Shown: in pieces, positions 1 to 7,760 of the stretch
Numbering within the stretch: the first letter of the stretch is position 1
How the letters are laid out: the number at the start of each line of letters is the position of its first letter
Assembly: GCA_044433365.1 (NCBI GenBank)
Contig: JAWXTR010000058.1
Span: 1-19,199, forward strand
Length of the DNA stretch: 19,199 nucleotides
Reading direction: 5' to 3'
Origin: CAMQVM01 sp044433365
Lineage (GTDB): Bacteria; Bacteroidota; Bacteroidia; Bacteroidales; Rikenellaceae
Program-made: the position numbers and the translations under genes
Notes under the pieces: generated by a model
What the model was told of the DNA's origin: nothing
The model's database searches: none
What the model saw: only the letters and a program-made list of their open reading frames with translations

Positions 1-338
1 GGTAATCTCTTATGTCTAAAAAAACCTAAATTATTATATTTTTGCAAAAAATATAATTTTATTAAAAAAAACTGCTTTTTTATTTGGAAAAGTCTTAGAA
101 TTCGCAAAACCCCTTTTGCGAATTTGCCTCACAATTTTTGAAAAAAATTGTGCGCTCAGTGGTCTCGAAGAGCCACTGAAGGCGTGTTTTTGTTCACTTT
201 TTCTTAAAAAGTGTTAAATATAGTTTTTTGATTACCTCCATTTTTGCACAAAAGTGCAAAAATGGAGGTAATTCGGAGGTTTTCAGGTATGTAACTAATT
301 GCAAACTAACTTAATAAAGGTTTTGCGAATGACTCAAA
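1..338. other. Gene-free spacer with a run of six hairpins
   Basis: No credible gene lies downstream of the ACT gene stop. The stretch holds consecutive inverted repeats: 33-43/47-57 (11 bp), 99-109/114-124 (11 bp, CCCC loop), 130-139/143-152 (10 bp), 156-162/173-179 (7 bp, extendable by CTC/GAG past a bulge), 195-202/206-213 (8 bp) and 231-249/254-272 (19 bp, AAAA loop). In addition, ATTCGCAAAACC at 100-111 is repeated inverted at 319-330 and encloses most of them. None is followed by a clear U-run on either strand, so a canonical intrinsic terminator for the leftward operon is not evident. Confidence 0.7.
231..272. repeat. Perfect 19-bp stem, AAAA loop
   Basis: The left arm 231-249 and right arm 254-272 are exact reverse complements around AAAA. 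It is the strongest hairpin in the window and lies about 65 bp past the stop of the ACT-domain gene, so it may stabilise or end the mRNA of the leftward operon. There is no T-run after it on either strand, which argues against a simple intrinsic terminator. Confidence 0.75.
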
Positions 339-731
339 TTAAAGCTGCTCAGCTGCTAAGATTTCGGCAGCTAGATCTAAATTTGTTGGTTTAATGACAA
401 CAAAAGCGTGGCTACTACGAGTAAAAGCATACATATATTCGATAAAAATATCGTTTGCCGATAGTGTATTTAAAATTTTTGCCATAGAGCCTGGTTTGTC
501 GACAATTTCAAGACATAACACCTCTGTAACATTCACTTTAAAGCGGTTTTCACGAAGAATTGCAACTGCTTTTTCACTATCAGAAACAATAATACGCATC
601 ATTCCAAATTCGCTATTTTCGCTTAGTGAAAAAGCCTGCATATTAATTTCAGCCTTGCTTAGAGTGTTTGCCACATCGCTAACACGCCCTTTTTTATTCT
701 CAATAAAGATAGATAACTGTTCTATTTTCAT
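339..731 (-). CDS. Tandem ACT-domain protein, probable amino-acid sensor
   Basis: A 130-residue protein made of two ACT modules, about residues 1-66 and 70-130. Each starts with a beta strand (KIEQLSIFIENKKGRVSDV; VLCLEIVDKPGSMAKILNTL) and has the Gly-containing turn typical of ACT ligand sites. There is no catalytic domain and no signal peptide, so a cytoplasmic ligand-binding role is likely. It starts 12 bp after the paaK stop and is the last gene of the ior/paaK operon. Small two-ACT proteins accompany PaaK in many anaerobes. Inference: it binds an aromatic or branched-chain amino acid and tunes this pathway. The ligand cannot be read from the sequence. Confidence 0.85.
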   Translation of the reverse strand: MKIEQLSIFIENKKGRVSDVANTLSKAEINMQAFSLSENSEFGMMRIIVSDSEKAVAILRENRFKVNVTEVLCLEIVDKPGSMAKILNTLSANDIFIEYMYAFTRSSHAFVVIKPTNLDLAAEILAAEQL

Positions 732-743
732 AATTTTAATGCT

Positions 744-2042
744 TTAGAATTTACGATTATCAATTACACGTTTTGCTTTACCCTCAAAGCGTTGAAGCGT
801 GCTAGGCTCAACCAATTTTATGATTGCAGAGATACCTAAAACACTCTGAATACGATGACCAATACGCTTTTTAAGCTCCATAATCTTGGAAATATCGTCG
901 ATAAAGAAATCTTGACTAACTTCTACCTCAATGGTTAAAATATCAAGGTTATTTTCACGCTCAACTGTAAGCATATAGTGTGGCTCAACCTCTGGCATCT
1001 CTAAGATAACACCCTCAATTTGCGATGGGAATACATTTACACCACGGATAATCAACATATCGTCGCTACGACCTGTAATACGGCTCATTCTAACATTTGT
1101 ACGTCCACAAGGGCATGGCTCGTCGGTTAGAGAGGTTAAATCTTTTGTGCGATAACGAAGCAGCGGTAGACCCTCTTTGGTGATTGTTGTAAAGACCAAT
1201 TCGCCCTGCTCTCCATAAGGAAGTTGCTCGAAAGTGGTAGGATCGATAATCTCTGGAATAAAGTGGTCTTCGATTATATGCGAACCATTTTGCTCACTAC
1301 ACTCATGAGCAACACCAGGACCCATTACCTCACTAAGACCATAAATATCATACGCTTTTATACCCAATTTTTTCTCTATTTCTGTACGCATTGCAGCACT
1401 CCAAGGCTCTGCGCCAAAAGCACCATAACGAAGGCTAATTTTGTCGAGCGAAATTCCTCCTTTTTCCATAGAATCGGCAAGAAATAGGGCATAAGATGGA
1501 GTACAAGCGATACCAGTAGGTTTAAAATCTTGAAGAAGTTGAAGCTGTTTTGCAGTATTTCCGCTCGACATTGGAATTACCGTTGCTCCAAGTGCCTCAA
1601 CACCTCCATGCAGACCTAAACCGCCTGTAAATAGACCATAACCGTATGCTACATGAAAAATATCTTCGGAAGTGGCTCCATAAGCTGTTAAACAGCGTGC
1701 CACCATCTCACTCCATATTGTAAGGTCTCGTCGTGTGTAGCCCACGACTGTAGGCTTGCCTGTTGTACCTGAAGAGGCGTGTAGGCGCACGATTTGCGAC
1801 ATTGGAACTGCAAAAAGAGAGTATGGATAGTTGTCTCGCAGATCGTCTTTTGTTGTAAAAGGTAGTTTTACTATATCGTCGACACTTTTAATATCGTCGG
1901 GTGTAATATCCATCTGCTGCATCTTATTGCGGTAGAATGGAACGTTGTGATAGACTCTTTCGACTGTCTCACGTAGTCTTTTTCCTTGTAGTAGCCTCAT
2001 ATCCTCACGAGACATACACTCTTTTGAACTATTCCAAATCAT
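744..2042 (-). CDS. paaK: Phenylacetate-CoA ligase (aryl-acetate, AMP-forming)
   Basis: A 432-residue ANL-superfamily adenylating enzyme of normal PaaK length. It converts aryl-acetate, ATP and CoA to aryl-acetyl-CoA, AMP and PPi. Visible motifs are the P-loop-like SSGTTGKP at about 90-97, YDIYGLSE at 231-238, the RYRTKDLT region at 296-303, the hinge region TGRSDDMLIIRGVNVFP at 323-339, and the C-terminal GKAKRV with the adenylation lysine near 422-424. A CxCG pair at 310-312 is typical of the family. The gene sits 17 bp downstream of the aminotransferase. With IorAB alongside, the likely substrates are phenylacetate, 4-hydroxyphenylacetate or indoleacetate. In gut anaerobes this set could run oxidatively (amino-acid fermentation) or reductively (making Phe, Tyr or Trp from aryl acetates). 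Confidence 0.92.
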   Translation of the reverse strand: MIWNSSKECMSREDMRLLQGKRLRETVERVYHNVPFYRNKMQQMDITPDDIKSVDDIVKLPFTTKDDLRDNYPYSLFAVPMSQIVRLHASSGTTGKPTVVGYTRRDLTIWSEMVARCLTAYGATSEDIFHVAYGYGLFTGGLGLHGGVEALGATVIPMSSGNTAKQLQLLQDFKPTGIACTPSYALFLADSMEKGGISLDKISLRYGAFGAEPWSAAMRTEIEKKLGIKAYDIYGLSEVMGPGVAHECSEQNGSHIIEDHFIPEIIDPTTFEQLPYGEQGELVFTTITKEGLPLLRYRTKDLTSLTDEPCPCGRTNVRMSRITGRSDDMLIIRGVNVFPSQIEGVILEMPEVEPHYMLTVERENNLDILTIEVEVSQDFFIDDISKIMELKKRIGHRIQSVLGISAIIKLVEPSTLQRFEGKAKRVIDNRKF

Positions 2043-2059
2043 TATTTTTGGGTATTATA

Positions 2060-3373
2060 TTAAGAATGAAAACTATTAAACGCCTTTAATCTTTCATCAA
2101 GCAAATCGATAGCCTCGTCGGTCATACGAGAAGCACACGCACGTATACCCCTCTGCTCACTTCCTGTAGTTGTTAGAGAGATAGAACTTACTCCAAAATA
2201 GACCAACTCACGCATTAATCTACCGCTTTCAAAATCTTTGTAGCCTACAGAGAAGAAAAATCCATCACCAATTTTTTCATCAAGGTCGTAGTCGTAAACT
2301 ACATGAAAATCGTTGGCTTCAAACACCTCTTTCATTCGTTTAGCTCGACGTGCATACTCAGAAGTTTCGCCTATAAAGTCGATAGTGCCATCTACTGCAC
2401 CATTCAACATTGCAGCATATCCATATTGAGTGGTATGAGTTGTACCAGAGGTAATCATATATAGGATAGCATTTACAAGAGTGCTACCAAACTGACCTAT
2501 ACCTCCATAACGCTTAGCTAAAGCCTCAAAATTACGATTAAATAGCTTGTTTGATATTGCCATTACTGCCGAACGCTGACCAGCATAACTAAATATTTTT
2601 GATGCCGAAAGCATTATGATGTAGTTGTCGGTATAACGAGATACACTCGCTTGATAAGGGGGCTCAAATGGTCGACCTAACTCACGACGATTATCCATCT
2701 CAAAATATGCTAAATCTTCAAGGATTATTACATCATATTTTGTTGCAAGTTCTCCAATAATTTGCAGCTCACTCTCTGTCAAACATATCCAAGCAGGATT
2801 ATTAGGGTTGGAGTAGATTATAGAAGAGATATTACCCTTTTCTAAATAACTCTCCAACTTTGCTTTTAACTTTTCACCACGAAATTCAAAAATATCGAAC
2901 GACTCATATTTTGCTCCTTGTACTGCAAGTTGTGATTTTTGAATTGGAAATCCTGGATCGATAAAAAGTACTGTATCGACTCCCTCTTTTGCTTGATTAC
3001 AAGCTATGAACGCTGCAAACGATGATGCTACAGAACCAGAAGTCGACACACAACAATCTGGATTAACATCCACTCCAACAAACGCCTTTACAAAGCGTGA
3101 TGTAGCCTCTCTAAGCTGCACTATACCCGATGGATGAGGATATATTGAGGCTACGTTTGTAAGAAGTGCCTCTCTCTCGGCTTCCAATCCTACTTTACAT
3201 GGCTGCAAACCCGGAACACCCTGATCCATACGTACAAATGGTGTGCCTGTAAGCTCTATTAAGCGTTGTGCTACTGCCACACTCTGACCAATTGTAGCAT
3301 TTTCTAAATCTGTAATCCCAAGCTCAGCAGTTACCTGCTCTACTAGCTCCAGACTAAATATTGTATTACTCAT
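2060..3373 (-). CDS. PLP-dependent class I/II aminotransferase
   Basis: A 437-residue fold-type I aminotransferase. The PLP Schiff-base lysine is K259 in SASKIFSYAGQR. D220 and Y223 in ILEDLAYF would contact the cofactor, and SNPNNPAW (188-195) is the conserved Asn-Pro loop. TSGSVASS near 111-118 occupies the phosphate-binding turn. No signal peptide, so cytoplasmic. It lies between iorB and paaK in one direction, which suggests it makes the 2-oxo acids used by IorAB from aromatic or branched-chain amino acids. Substrate range is inferred from the neighbours; closely related aminotransferases differ widely. A 230-bp spacer with inverted repeats separates it from iorB, so it may have its own transcript or processing site. 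Confidence 0.85.
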   Translation of the reverse strand: MSNTIFSLELVEQVTAELGITDLENATIGQSVAVAQRLIELTGTPFVRMDQGVPGLQPCKVGLEAEREALLTNVASIYPHPSGIVQLREATSRFVKAFVGVDVNPDCCVSTSGSVASSFAAFIACNQAKEGVDTVLFIDPGFPIQKSQLAVQGAKYESFDIFEFRGEKLKAKLESYLEKGNISSIIYSNPNNPAWICLTESELQIIGELATKYDVIILEDLAYFEMDNRRELGRPFEPPYQASVSRYTDNYIIMLSASKIFSYAGQRSAVMAISNKLFNRNFEALAKRYGGIGQFGSTLVNAILYMITSGTTHTTQYGYAAMLNGAVDGTIDFIGETSEYARRAKRMKEVFEANDFHVVYDYDLDEKIGDGFFFSVGYKDFESGRLMRELVYFGVSSISLTTTGSEQRGIRACASRMTDEAIDLLDERLKAFNSFHS

Positions 3374-3399
3374 TTTTTACTTTTTTTAATTCTCTTGCG

Positions 3400-3581
3400 A
3401 ATAAAGGTTTGAAATTTTCGAGCTATTTAGAGCTATTTTGCAACTCAAGTTATAAAAAATAACTTTTGTTAATGCTTTTTTAGAAAAAGCACGCCCAAAG
3501 GGCTGGCAAAAATCGCTGAGTTTTCACTCACTGCTTCGCTCAGCTCGCAAAAAACGGAAGAAGGTTCTTCAAACCTTTATT
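3400..3581. repeat. Palindromic spacer element with 14-bp inverted ends
   Basis: AATAAAGGTTTGAA at 3400-3413 is exactly inverted at 3568-3581. Inside are TTTTCGAGCT (3415-3424), matched with one extra base at 3542-3552, and a central hairpin TGCTTTTT-TAG-AAAAAGCA at 3473-3491. Their centres nearly coincide (about 3482-3490), so the segment could fold as one cruciform or RNA structure. A further short hairpin, GAAGAA-GG-TTCTTC, precedes the right end. It lies inside the iorB-aminotransferase gap. It could be a degenerate mobile element or an mRNA processing/attenuation structure. Confidence 0.65.
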
Positions 3582-3603
3582 GGCGTTTCTCATATTTATT
3601 GCG

Positions 3604-4179
3604 CTACGCCTCTACTTCACTTCTACCACGACGTAGCGCAGCAAGATTTGCTTCAACAATTTTTTCGCCTTTTCTCTCAAAAATAGCTCTTACACCCTCT
3701 TCTAAGTGGCTAAATTCTATAGGTAAAAACTTAGAAGCAGCACCTAAAAGAATCATATTTGCCGAACGAGGAGCACTAATTTCTGTAGCAATTGCATCTA
3801 AATCGAGAAGTACGCTATTTTTCATTGACTCAATCTCTGCTATCACTTTTTCAACCTCTGGATATGTTGGAATATTGATAATTGGAGTTGAATTTGTAAC
3901 TATGTAGCCATCTGGTTTTAAGTAGCCTTTATATCGTAATGATTCCATAGGCTCTAACGAAATTACAATATCTGCACCACCTTGAGGTATTAAATCTGAG
4001 TCGATAGGCTCAGAAGAGATACGTAAATTTGATTGAACATCACCACCTCTTTGGCTCATACCGTGAACCTCAGCCTGTTTTACATTCATACCGTTATTTA
4101 GCACCGCTTGACCAATAACTGCTGCTATTGATAGGATACCTTGCCCCCCAACACCTGAAAGAATTATATCTGTTTTCAT
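3604..4179 (-). CDS. iorB: Indolepyruvate ferredoxin oxidoreductase, beta subunit
   Basis: A 191-residue protein of the pyruvate/ketoisovalerate oxidoreductase gamma-type domain, the usual IorB length. The N-terminal SGVGGQGIL (about 8-16) and the following EVHGMSQRGGDVQ (about 38-50) are hallmarks of the family and contribute to CoA/2-oxo-acid handling. With IorA it forms the enzyme that converts aryl-pyruvates and CoA to aryl-acyl-CoA, CO2 and reduced ferredoxin. It lies downstream of iorA across a 148-bp AT-rich gap that contains heptamer repeats, and upstream of the aminotransferase. Cytoplasmic. Its partner iorA is intact. Confidence 0.93.
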   Translation of the reverse strand: MKTDIILSGVGGQGILSIAAVIGQAVLNNGMNVKQAEVHGMSQRGGDVQSNLRISSEPIDSDLIPQGGADIVISLEPMESLRYKGYLKPDGYIVTNSTPIINIPTYPEVEKVIAEIESMKNSVLLDLDAIATEISAPRSANMILLGAASKFLPIEFSHLEEGVRAIFERKGEKIVEANLAALRRGRSEVEA

Positions 4180-4186
4180 GTTTGAT

Positions 4187-4221
4187 AATTAATAATTAAT
4201 AATGATTATTCATTAATTTTG
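4187..4221. repeat. AT-rich heptamer array (AATTAAT-type)
   Basis: Reading AATTAAT, AATTAAT, AATGATT, ATTCATT, AATTTTG gives a degenerate 7-bp period in the gap just upstream of the iorB start. It resembles the other AATT-based heptamer arrays in this window. Confidence 0.5.
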
Positions 4222-4286
4222 CTTTGTATTTATTTTTATACTTAGAAATTAAATCATTGATTATTAATTTATTACAAATAAAAATC

Positions 4287-4328
4287 TAATCTCTAATCCC
4301 TAATCTCTAACCTCTAATCCCTAACCTC
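4287..4328 (-). repeat. Heptamer array GAGGTTA/GAGATTA/GGGATTA, six units
   Basis: On the minus strand the G of the iorA TAG stop opens six successive 7-mers: GAGGTTA, GGGATTA, GAGGTTA, GAGATTA, GGGATTA, GAGATTA. The same monomer forms a longer, cleaner array after the beta-galactosidase gene, again beginning in a TAG stop. Confidence 0.85.
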
Positions 4329-5920
4329 TATTTCTTTTTAGCATGTTTTTTAAGAGTTTGAATACACTCACGACGAGGAATAACAACCGAAACGCCATTA
4401 TAGTTGATTTCATCACGAATTACGCCCTTAATCTCTTCCATATTTTTAGGAATAGGAACAACCACTCTCACGTGCTCAGGCTCAACTCCCAAACCGATGC
4501 AGATAGCTTCAAACTTATTCGTTCCAGCCGAATCTTGACCACCAGTCATAGCTGTTGTTAGGTTGTCGGAGATAATAACTGTAATATTTGCCTTACTATT
4601 TACAGCATCCAGCAGCCCAGTCATACCAGAGTGAGTGAAAGTAGAGTCGCCAATAACTGCAATTGCAGGGAAAAGACCTGCATCAGCTGCACCTTTTGCC
4701 ATTGTAATAGAAGCACCCATATCTATAGTAGAGTGAATAGCACGAAATGGAGGTAGAGCACCTAAAGTATAACATCCAATATCACTAAACACCTTATAAT
4801 CTGCATATTCACGTACAACTTCATTAAGCGCAGCATACATATCTCTATGACCACAACCCTTACAAAGTGCTGGCGGACGTGGAACGACATTTTCAGCATC
4901 CGTATGCAGCTCACGATTATCAAGCTTTAAAGCTTCACGGATATTGTCGGGAGTAAGCTCGCCTGTACGTGGAAGTTCGCCTGTCAAACGACCTAAAATC
5001 TCATATTTACCACTTAAAACACCTCTCATCTGCTCCTCAATAACAGGTTGACCCTCTTCAAGAATAAGAATTTTGTCGCAATTGTCGGCTAAACGTTGTA
5101 GAAGCTCAGTAGGTAGTGGGTATTGAGTTATTTTTACTGTAGGATATGGTATTTTTGAGTTGAAATTCTCTGAAAGATAGTTAAACGCAATTCCCGAAGC
5201 TACAACACCTAAAGTTTTGTCACTACCCTCAAAATATAGGTTATTTCCACTCTCAATGCCATCTTTTTCAAGCGTAGGCTGAATATCTATAAGCTCTTTG
5301 TAACGACGACGAGCATTGGCAGGAAGCAACACCCAATTTGCGGGATTTTTAGGAAATGATATATCTTTTACCTCTATAGCCTCACGTGTCTCGACTACCG
5401 AACGAGAGTGCGCCATACGTGTAGTTACACGAAAAAGTACTGGCAAGCCTACTCTCTCCGAAAGCTCAAAAGCGTAGCGAATCAAATCGTAAGCCTGTTG
5501 TTGCGAAGATGGCTCAAGAAGAGGAGTCATCGCAAATTTTCCGTAGAAACGAGTATCTTGTTCATTTTGAGAAGAGTGCATTGATGGATCGTCAGCAACA
5601 AGCACCACAACACCACCGTTTACTCCCGAAACAGCACTATTTACAAAGGCATCAGCTGCAACGTTCATTCCAACGTGTTTCATACAAACTAACGCTCTAC
5701 GACCCACGTAAGATACGCCTAGAGCTGCCTCCATAGCAGTTTTTTCGTTTGTACACCAGCGAGAGTGAACTCCACGCTCTGTAGCAACTTTCGATTTTTG
5801 AATATATTCTGTAATTTCTGTCGATGGAGTGCCTGGGTAGGCATAAACACCTGTTATGGCTGCATCAATAGCACCTTGTGCTATCGCTTCATCACCTAAA
5901 AGTAATAGTTTCTGTCTCAT
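4328..5920 (-). CDS. iorA: Indolepyruvate ferredoxin oxidoreductase, alpha subunit (short form)
   Basis: A 530-residue thiamine-diphosphate enzyme that oxidatively decarboxylates aryl-pyruvates. The N-terminal Pyr-type domain opens with the YPGTPSTE motif near 28-35. The C-terminal TPP domain has CKGCGH (353-358), DIGCYTLG (380-387) and the TPP/Mg motif GDS (424-426) with N453. The chain ends at RRECIQTLKKHAKKK, just where archaeal IorA proteins continue into a two-[4Fe-4S] ferredoxin domain. No CxxCxxC cluster is visible. Electron exit must therefore differ or use a free ferredoxin. First gene of the minus-strand operon, with a promoter-like signal about 55-85 bp upstream. The ATG is chosen because the first residues (MRQKLLLLGDEAIAQGA) align with the family start. 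Confidence 0.93.
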   Translation of the reverse strand: MRQKLLLLGDEAIAQGAIDAAITGVYAYPGTPSTEITEYIQKSKVATERGVHSRWCTNEKTAMEAALGVSYVGRRALVCMKHVGMNVAADAFVNSAVSGVNGGVVVLVADDPSMHSSQNEQDTRFYGKFAMTPLLEPSSQQQAYDLIRYAFELSERVGLPVLFRVTTRMAHSRSVVETREAIEVKDISFPKNPANWVLLPANARRRYKELIDIQPTLEKDGIESGNNLYFEGSDKTLGVVASGIAFNYLSENFNSKIPYPTVKITQYPLPTELLQRLADNCDKILILEEGQPVIEEQMRGVLSGKYEILGRLTGELPRTGELTPDNIREALKLDNRELHTDAENVVPRPPALCKGCGHRDMYAALNEVVREYADYKVFSDIGCYTLGALPPFRAIHSTIDMGASITMAKGAADAGLFPAIAVIGDSTFTHSGMTGLLDAVNSKANITVIISDNLTTAMTGGQDSAGTNKFEAICIGLGVEPEHVRVVVPIPKNMEEIKGVIRDEINYNGVSVVIPRRECIQTLKKHAKKK

Positions 5921-5975
5921 TTTTATCTTTTATTCTATTTTATTTCTATCTTTTTTTCTCTTTGAAAACTAGCTA

Positions 5976-6005
5976 CAAAAATATTAATTTTTTTTTGATT
6001 TACAA
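5976..6005 (-). promoter_or_regulatory. Bacteroidota-type promoter of iorA
   Basis: On the minus strand TTG (6003-6005) and TATTTTTG (5976-5983) are 19 bp apart, matching the -33 TTG / -7 TAnnTTTG consensus of the Bacteroidota primary sigma factor. It would leave a leader of roughly 50 nt before iorA. Confidence 0.6.
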
Positions 6006-6065
6006 CCAAATGTTAGAAAAACTATTTATAATTGTATTTTTAAACATATTGTTTACTAACGATTT

Positions 6066-6120
6066 GTTAATTTTTTCGTGTTTAAAATTAAACGTATTTA
6101 ATTAATATTGTAAAATTAAC
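6066..6120. repeat. 9-bp inverted repeat in the iorA/MFS divergent spacer
   Basis: GTTAATTTT (6066-6074) is inverted at 6112-6120 (AAAATTAAC), and a smaller GTTTAA-AA-TTAAAC palindrome lies at 6080-6093. Either could be an operator between the two divergent genes, but AT-rich DNA gives such repeats by chance. A near-match to a -7 box (TACTTTTA, 6154-6161) precedes the MFS gene, without a clear -33 element. Confidence 0.35.
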
Positions 6121-6191
6121 AGTCATTTCAAACCATTTATATGATTTATTTACTACTTTTACGGCTGAAAATAGTGAACTAATAATAAAAA

Positions 6192-7421
6192 ATGAAAAAT
6201 ACAGAAAAAAACACCTCAACAACTATTCAAACCCCACTAATGGGAATTTTAGTTGCACTTAGCGTCTGTCACTGCTGTAACGATGCACTCCAAGCGGTAG
6301 TAAACTCACTCTACCCTATTATTAAAGACGATTTATCTTTAACTTTTATGCAGATTGGTTTGATAACTCTCTGTTATCAACTTTCAGCTTCGGTTTTGCA
6401 GCCAGTTATGGGTTTCTATCTCGACCGTCGACCAAATCCGTGGTTTATAACCCTTGCTGCAATGTTTACATTCTCTGGTCTTATATGTCTAGCTTATGCT
6501 AGTGAGCTTTGGAGCGTAATAGCCTCAGTAATTTTGATAGGTGCAGGCTCTTCTATTGTGCATCCAGAGGCTTCACGACTCACTTCGCTCGCTTCGGCTG
6601 GGAGAAAAGGGTTGGCTCAATCGATTTTTCAGGTTGGAGGTAATCTTGGTAGTTCGATAGGTCCACTTCTTGCTGCATTTATTATTGCACCTTACGGTAG
6701 GGAAAATACCGTTTTAGTGGCATTTGTATCGGTAATTGGGGTTTCGGCTAGTATTATTATTGCTAAGTGGTATAAGAAAATCTTAGCTCAAAGAGCAATT
6801 GACGAAAATGGAGAGAAAAAAGTTCGTAAAATCATACATAAAGGCGACGCAGAGTGGATTGCACGTCCATATTCTGACACAAAAACCTATTTTTATATTG
6901 GAGTGCTACTTGTTCTAATATTTTCAAAATATGTATATATGGCAAGTATGAGCAGCTACTACACTTTCTACACAATGGAGAAATTTGGTCTTAGTGTTCA
7001 GCAGTCGCAATATGCACTTTTTGTATTTATATTTGCTACGGCACTTGGTACAATGTTAGGCGGTCCTATTGGCGATAAAATTGGTCGAAAATATGTAATT
7101 TGGGCATCAATTTTAGGTGCAACACCTTTTGCTCTTGCAATGCCTCACGTAGGCTTAACCTTAACTTTGGTATTTAGCTTTTTAGCTGGATTTATGCTAT
7201 CGTCGGCATTCCCTGCAATTGTAATTATGGCACAGGAGCTTCTTCCTAATCGTATTGGTACAATCTCGGGTCTATTCTTTGGCTTTGCATTTGGTATTGC
7301 TGGCATTGCAGCAGCATATTGGGGTGGATATGCAGAGAGAAATGGCGTAGAGGCGGTGTTTAACATCTCGGCATACCTTCCATTGCTTGGCGTTGTGGCT
7401 ATATTTTTACCTCGTAGATAG
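6192..7421 (+). CDS. MFS transporter, fosmidomycin-resistance (Fsr) type
   Basis: A 409-residue inner-membrane protein with about twelve hydrophobic segments, the usual MFS size. The start resembles Fsr exporters (CHCCNDALQAVVNSLYPIIKD), followed by the first motif-A-like loop GFYLDRRPNPW, the HPEAS segment and QVGGNLGSSIGP typical of this family, and a second motif A (GGPIGDKIGRK) in the C-terminal half. Fsr-type proteins are proton-driven drug or metabolite exporters; the substrate here is unknown. It is divergent from iorA, so export of aromatic acids is possible but is only a guess from position. A 9-bp stem-loop follows the TAG stop after two bases. Confidence 0.88.
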   Translation: MKNTEKNTSTTIQTPLMGILVALSVCHCCNDALQAVVNSLYPIIKDDLSLTFMQIGLITLCYQLSASVLQPVMGFYLDRRPNPWFITLAAMFTFSGLICLAYASELWSVIASVILIGAGSSIVHPEASRLTSLASAGRKGLAQSIFQVGGNLGSSIGPLLAAFIIAPYGRENTVLVAFVSVIGVSASIIIAKWYKKILAQRAIDENGEKKVRKIIHKGDAEWIARPYSDTKTYFYIGVLLVLIFSKYVYMASMSSYYTFYTMEKFGLSVQQSQYALFVFIFATALGTMLGGPIGDKIGRKYVIWASILGATPFALAMPHVGLTLTLVFSFLAGFMLSSAFPAIVIMAQELLPNRIGTISGLFFGFAFGIAGIAAAYWGGYAERNGVEAVFNISAYLPLLGVVAIFLPRR

Positions 7422-7423
7422 AA

Positions 7424-7458
7424 AGGCAAAATGCTAATTTTGTTTTGATATTTTGCCT
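7424..7458 (+). terminator. Stem-loop after the MFS gene, possible terminator
   Basis: AGGCAAAAT (7424-7432) and ATTTTGCCT (7450-7458) form a perfect 9-bp stem directly after the MFS stop codon. The position fits a terminator, but no T-run follows on the plus strand, so confidence is modest. Confidence 0.4.
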
Positions 7459-7481
7459 AGGATCACGACACGTTGCATTGT

Positions 7482-7513
7482 AATTCATAATGCATAATGC
7501 GTAATTCATAATT
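7482..7513. repeat. Heptamer array AATTCAT/AATGCAT/AATGCGT
   Basis: Four 7-mers and a partial fifth: AATTCAT, AATGCAT, AATGCGT, AATTCAT, AATT. The last part is the reverse complement of the array beside the second MITE at 16722-16746, so the same sequence is used in both orientations. Confidence 0.7.
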
Positions 7514-7533
7514 GCCAAGTTCGATAACACCCC

Positions 7534-7644
7534 GTAGAGACGTTGTGTACAACGTCTAAACCGAACACAAGTAGAAACGTTGGGTCCAACGTCTAAACCG
7601 AACACAGGTAAAAACATTGGGTCCAACATCTGAACCGTACCAAA
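7534..7644. repeat. Three 37-bp tandem repeats with internal palindromes
   Basis: Units 7534-7570, 7571-7607 and 7608-7644 share the frame GTAGA-ACGTTG-N4-CAACGTCT-AACCG. The first carries AGACGTTG-TGTA-CAACGTCT, the second ACGTTG-GGTC-CAACGT and the third the weaker ATTG-GGTC-CAAC. The third unit is the most diverged. They fill the convergent gap between the MFS gene and the lipoprotein gene. Confidence 0.85.
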
Positions 7645-7682
7645 GCAAACAAAATTGAATTTGCCAAGCCAAATCCAAACTA

Positions 7683-7703
7683 AGACGTAGCAGGGCTACG
7701 TCT
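7683..7703. repeat. AGACGTAGC palindrome
   Basis: AGACGTAGC (7683-7691), AGG spacer, GCTACGTCT (7695-7703). It has the AGACGT...ACGTCT ends of the 37-bp repeat palindromes but a different core, and lies about 57 bp past the stop of the leftward lipoprotein gene. Confidence 0.75.
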
Positions 7704-7760
7704 CTACAACCGAGCCACAAATTTTAATTCATAACAACAAGTTTTAAGAATAAGCCAAGA

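Noticed and set aside
156..179. tRNA or other classical RNA gene in the hairpin run
   Set aside because: No cloverleaf, CCA-type acceptor or T-loop sequence can be assembled; only simple stem-loops are present.
1224..1487. Plus-strand ORF of 87 codons inside paaK
   Set aside because: It is antisense to a gene with clear catalytic motifs and has no recognisable domain.
5878..6105. Plus-strand ORF of 75 codons rich in Phe/Leu/Ile upstream of the MFS gene
   Set aside because: Overlaps the iorA 5' end and its promoter on the other strand; the hydrophobic composition reflects T-rich DNA rather than a membrane protein.
7399..7629. Minus-strand ORF of 76 codons in the MFS/lipoprotein spacer
   Set aside because: Its codons are made of the 37-bp tandem repeats and heptamers, giving a repetitive peptide; no start context or homology visible.
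7534..7644. 37-bp repeats considered as a CRISPR array
   Set aside because: The units are directly contiguous with no unique spacers, are only three in number, and no cas genes are in the window.
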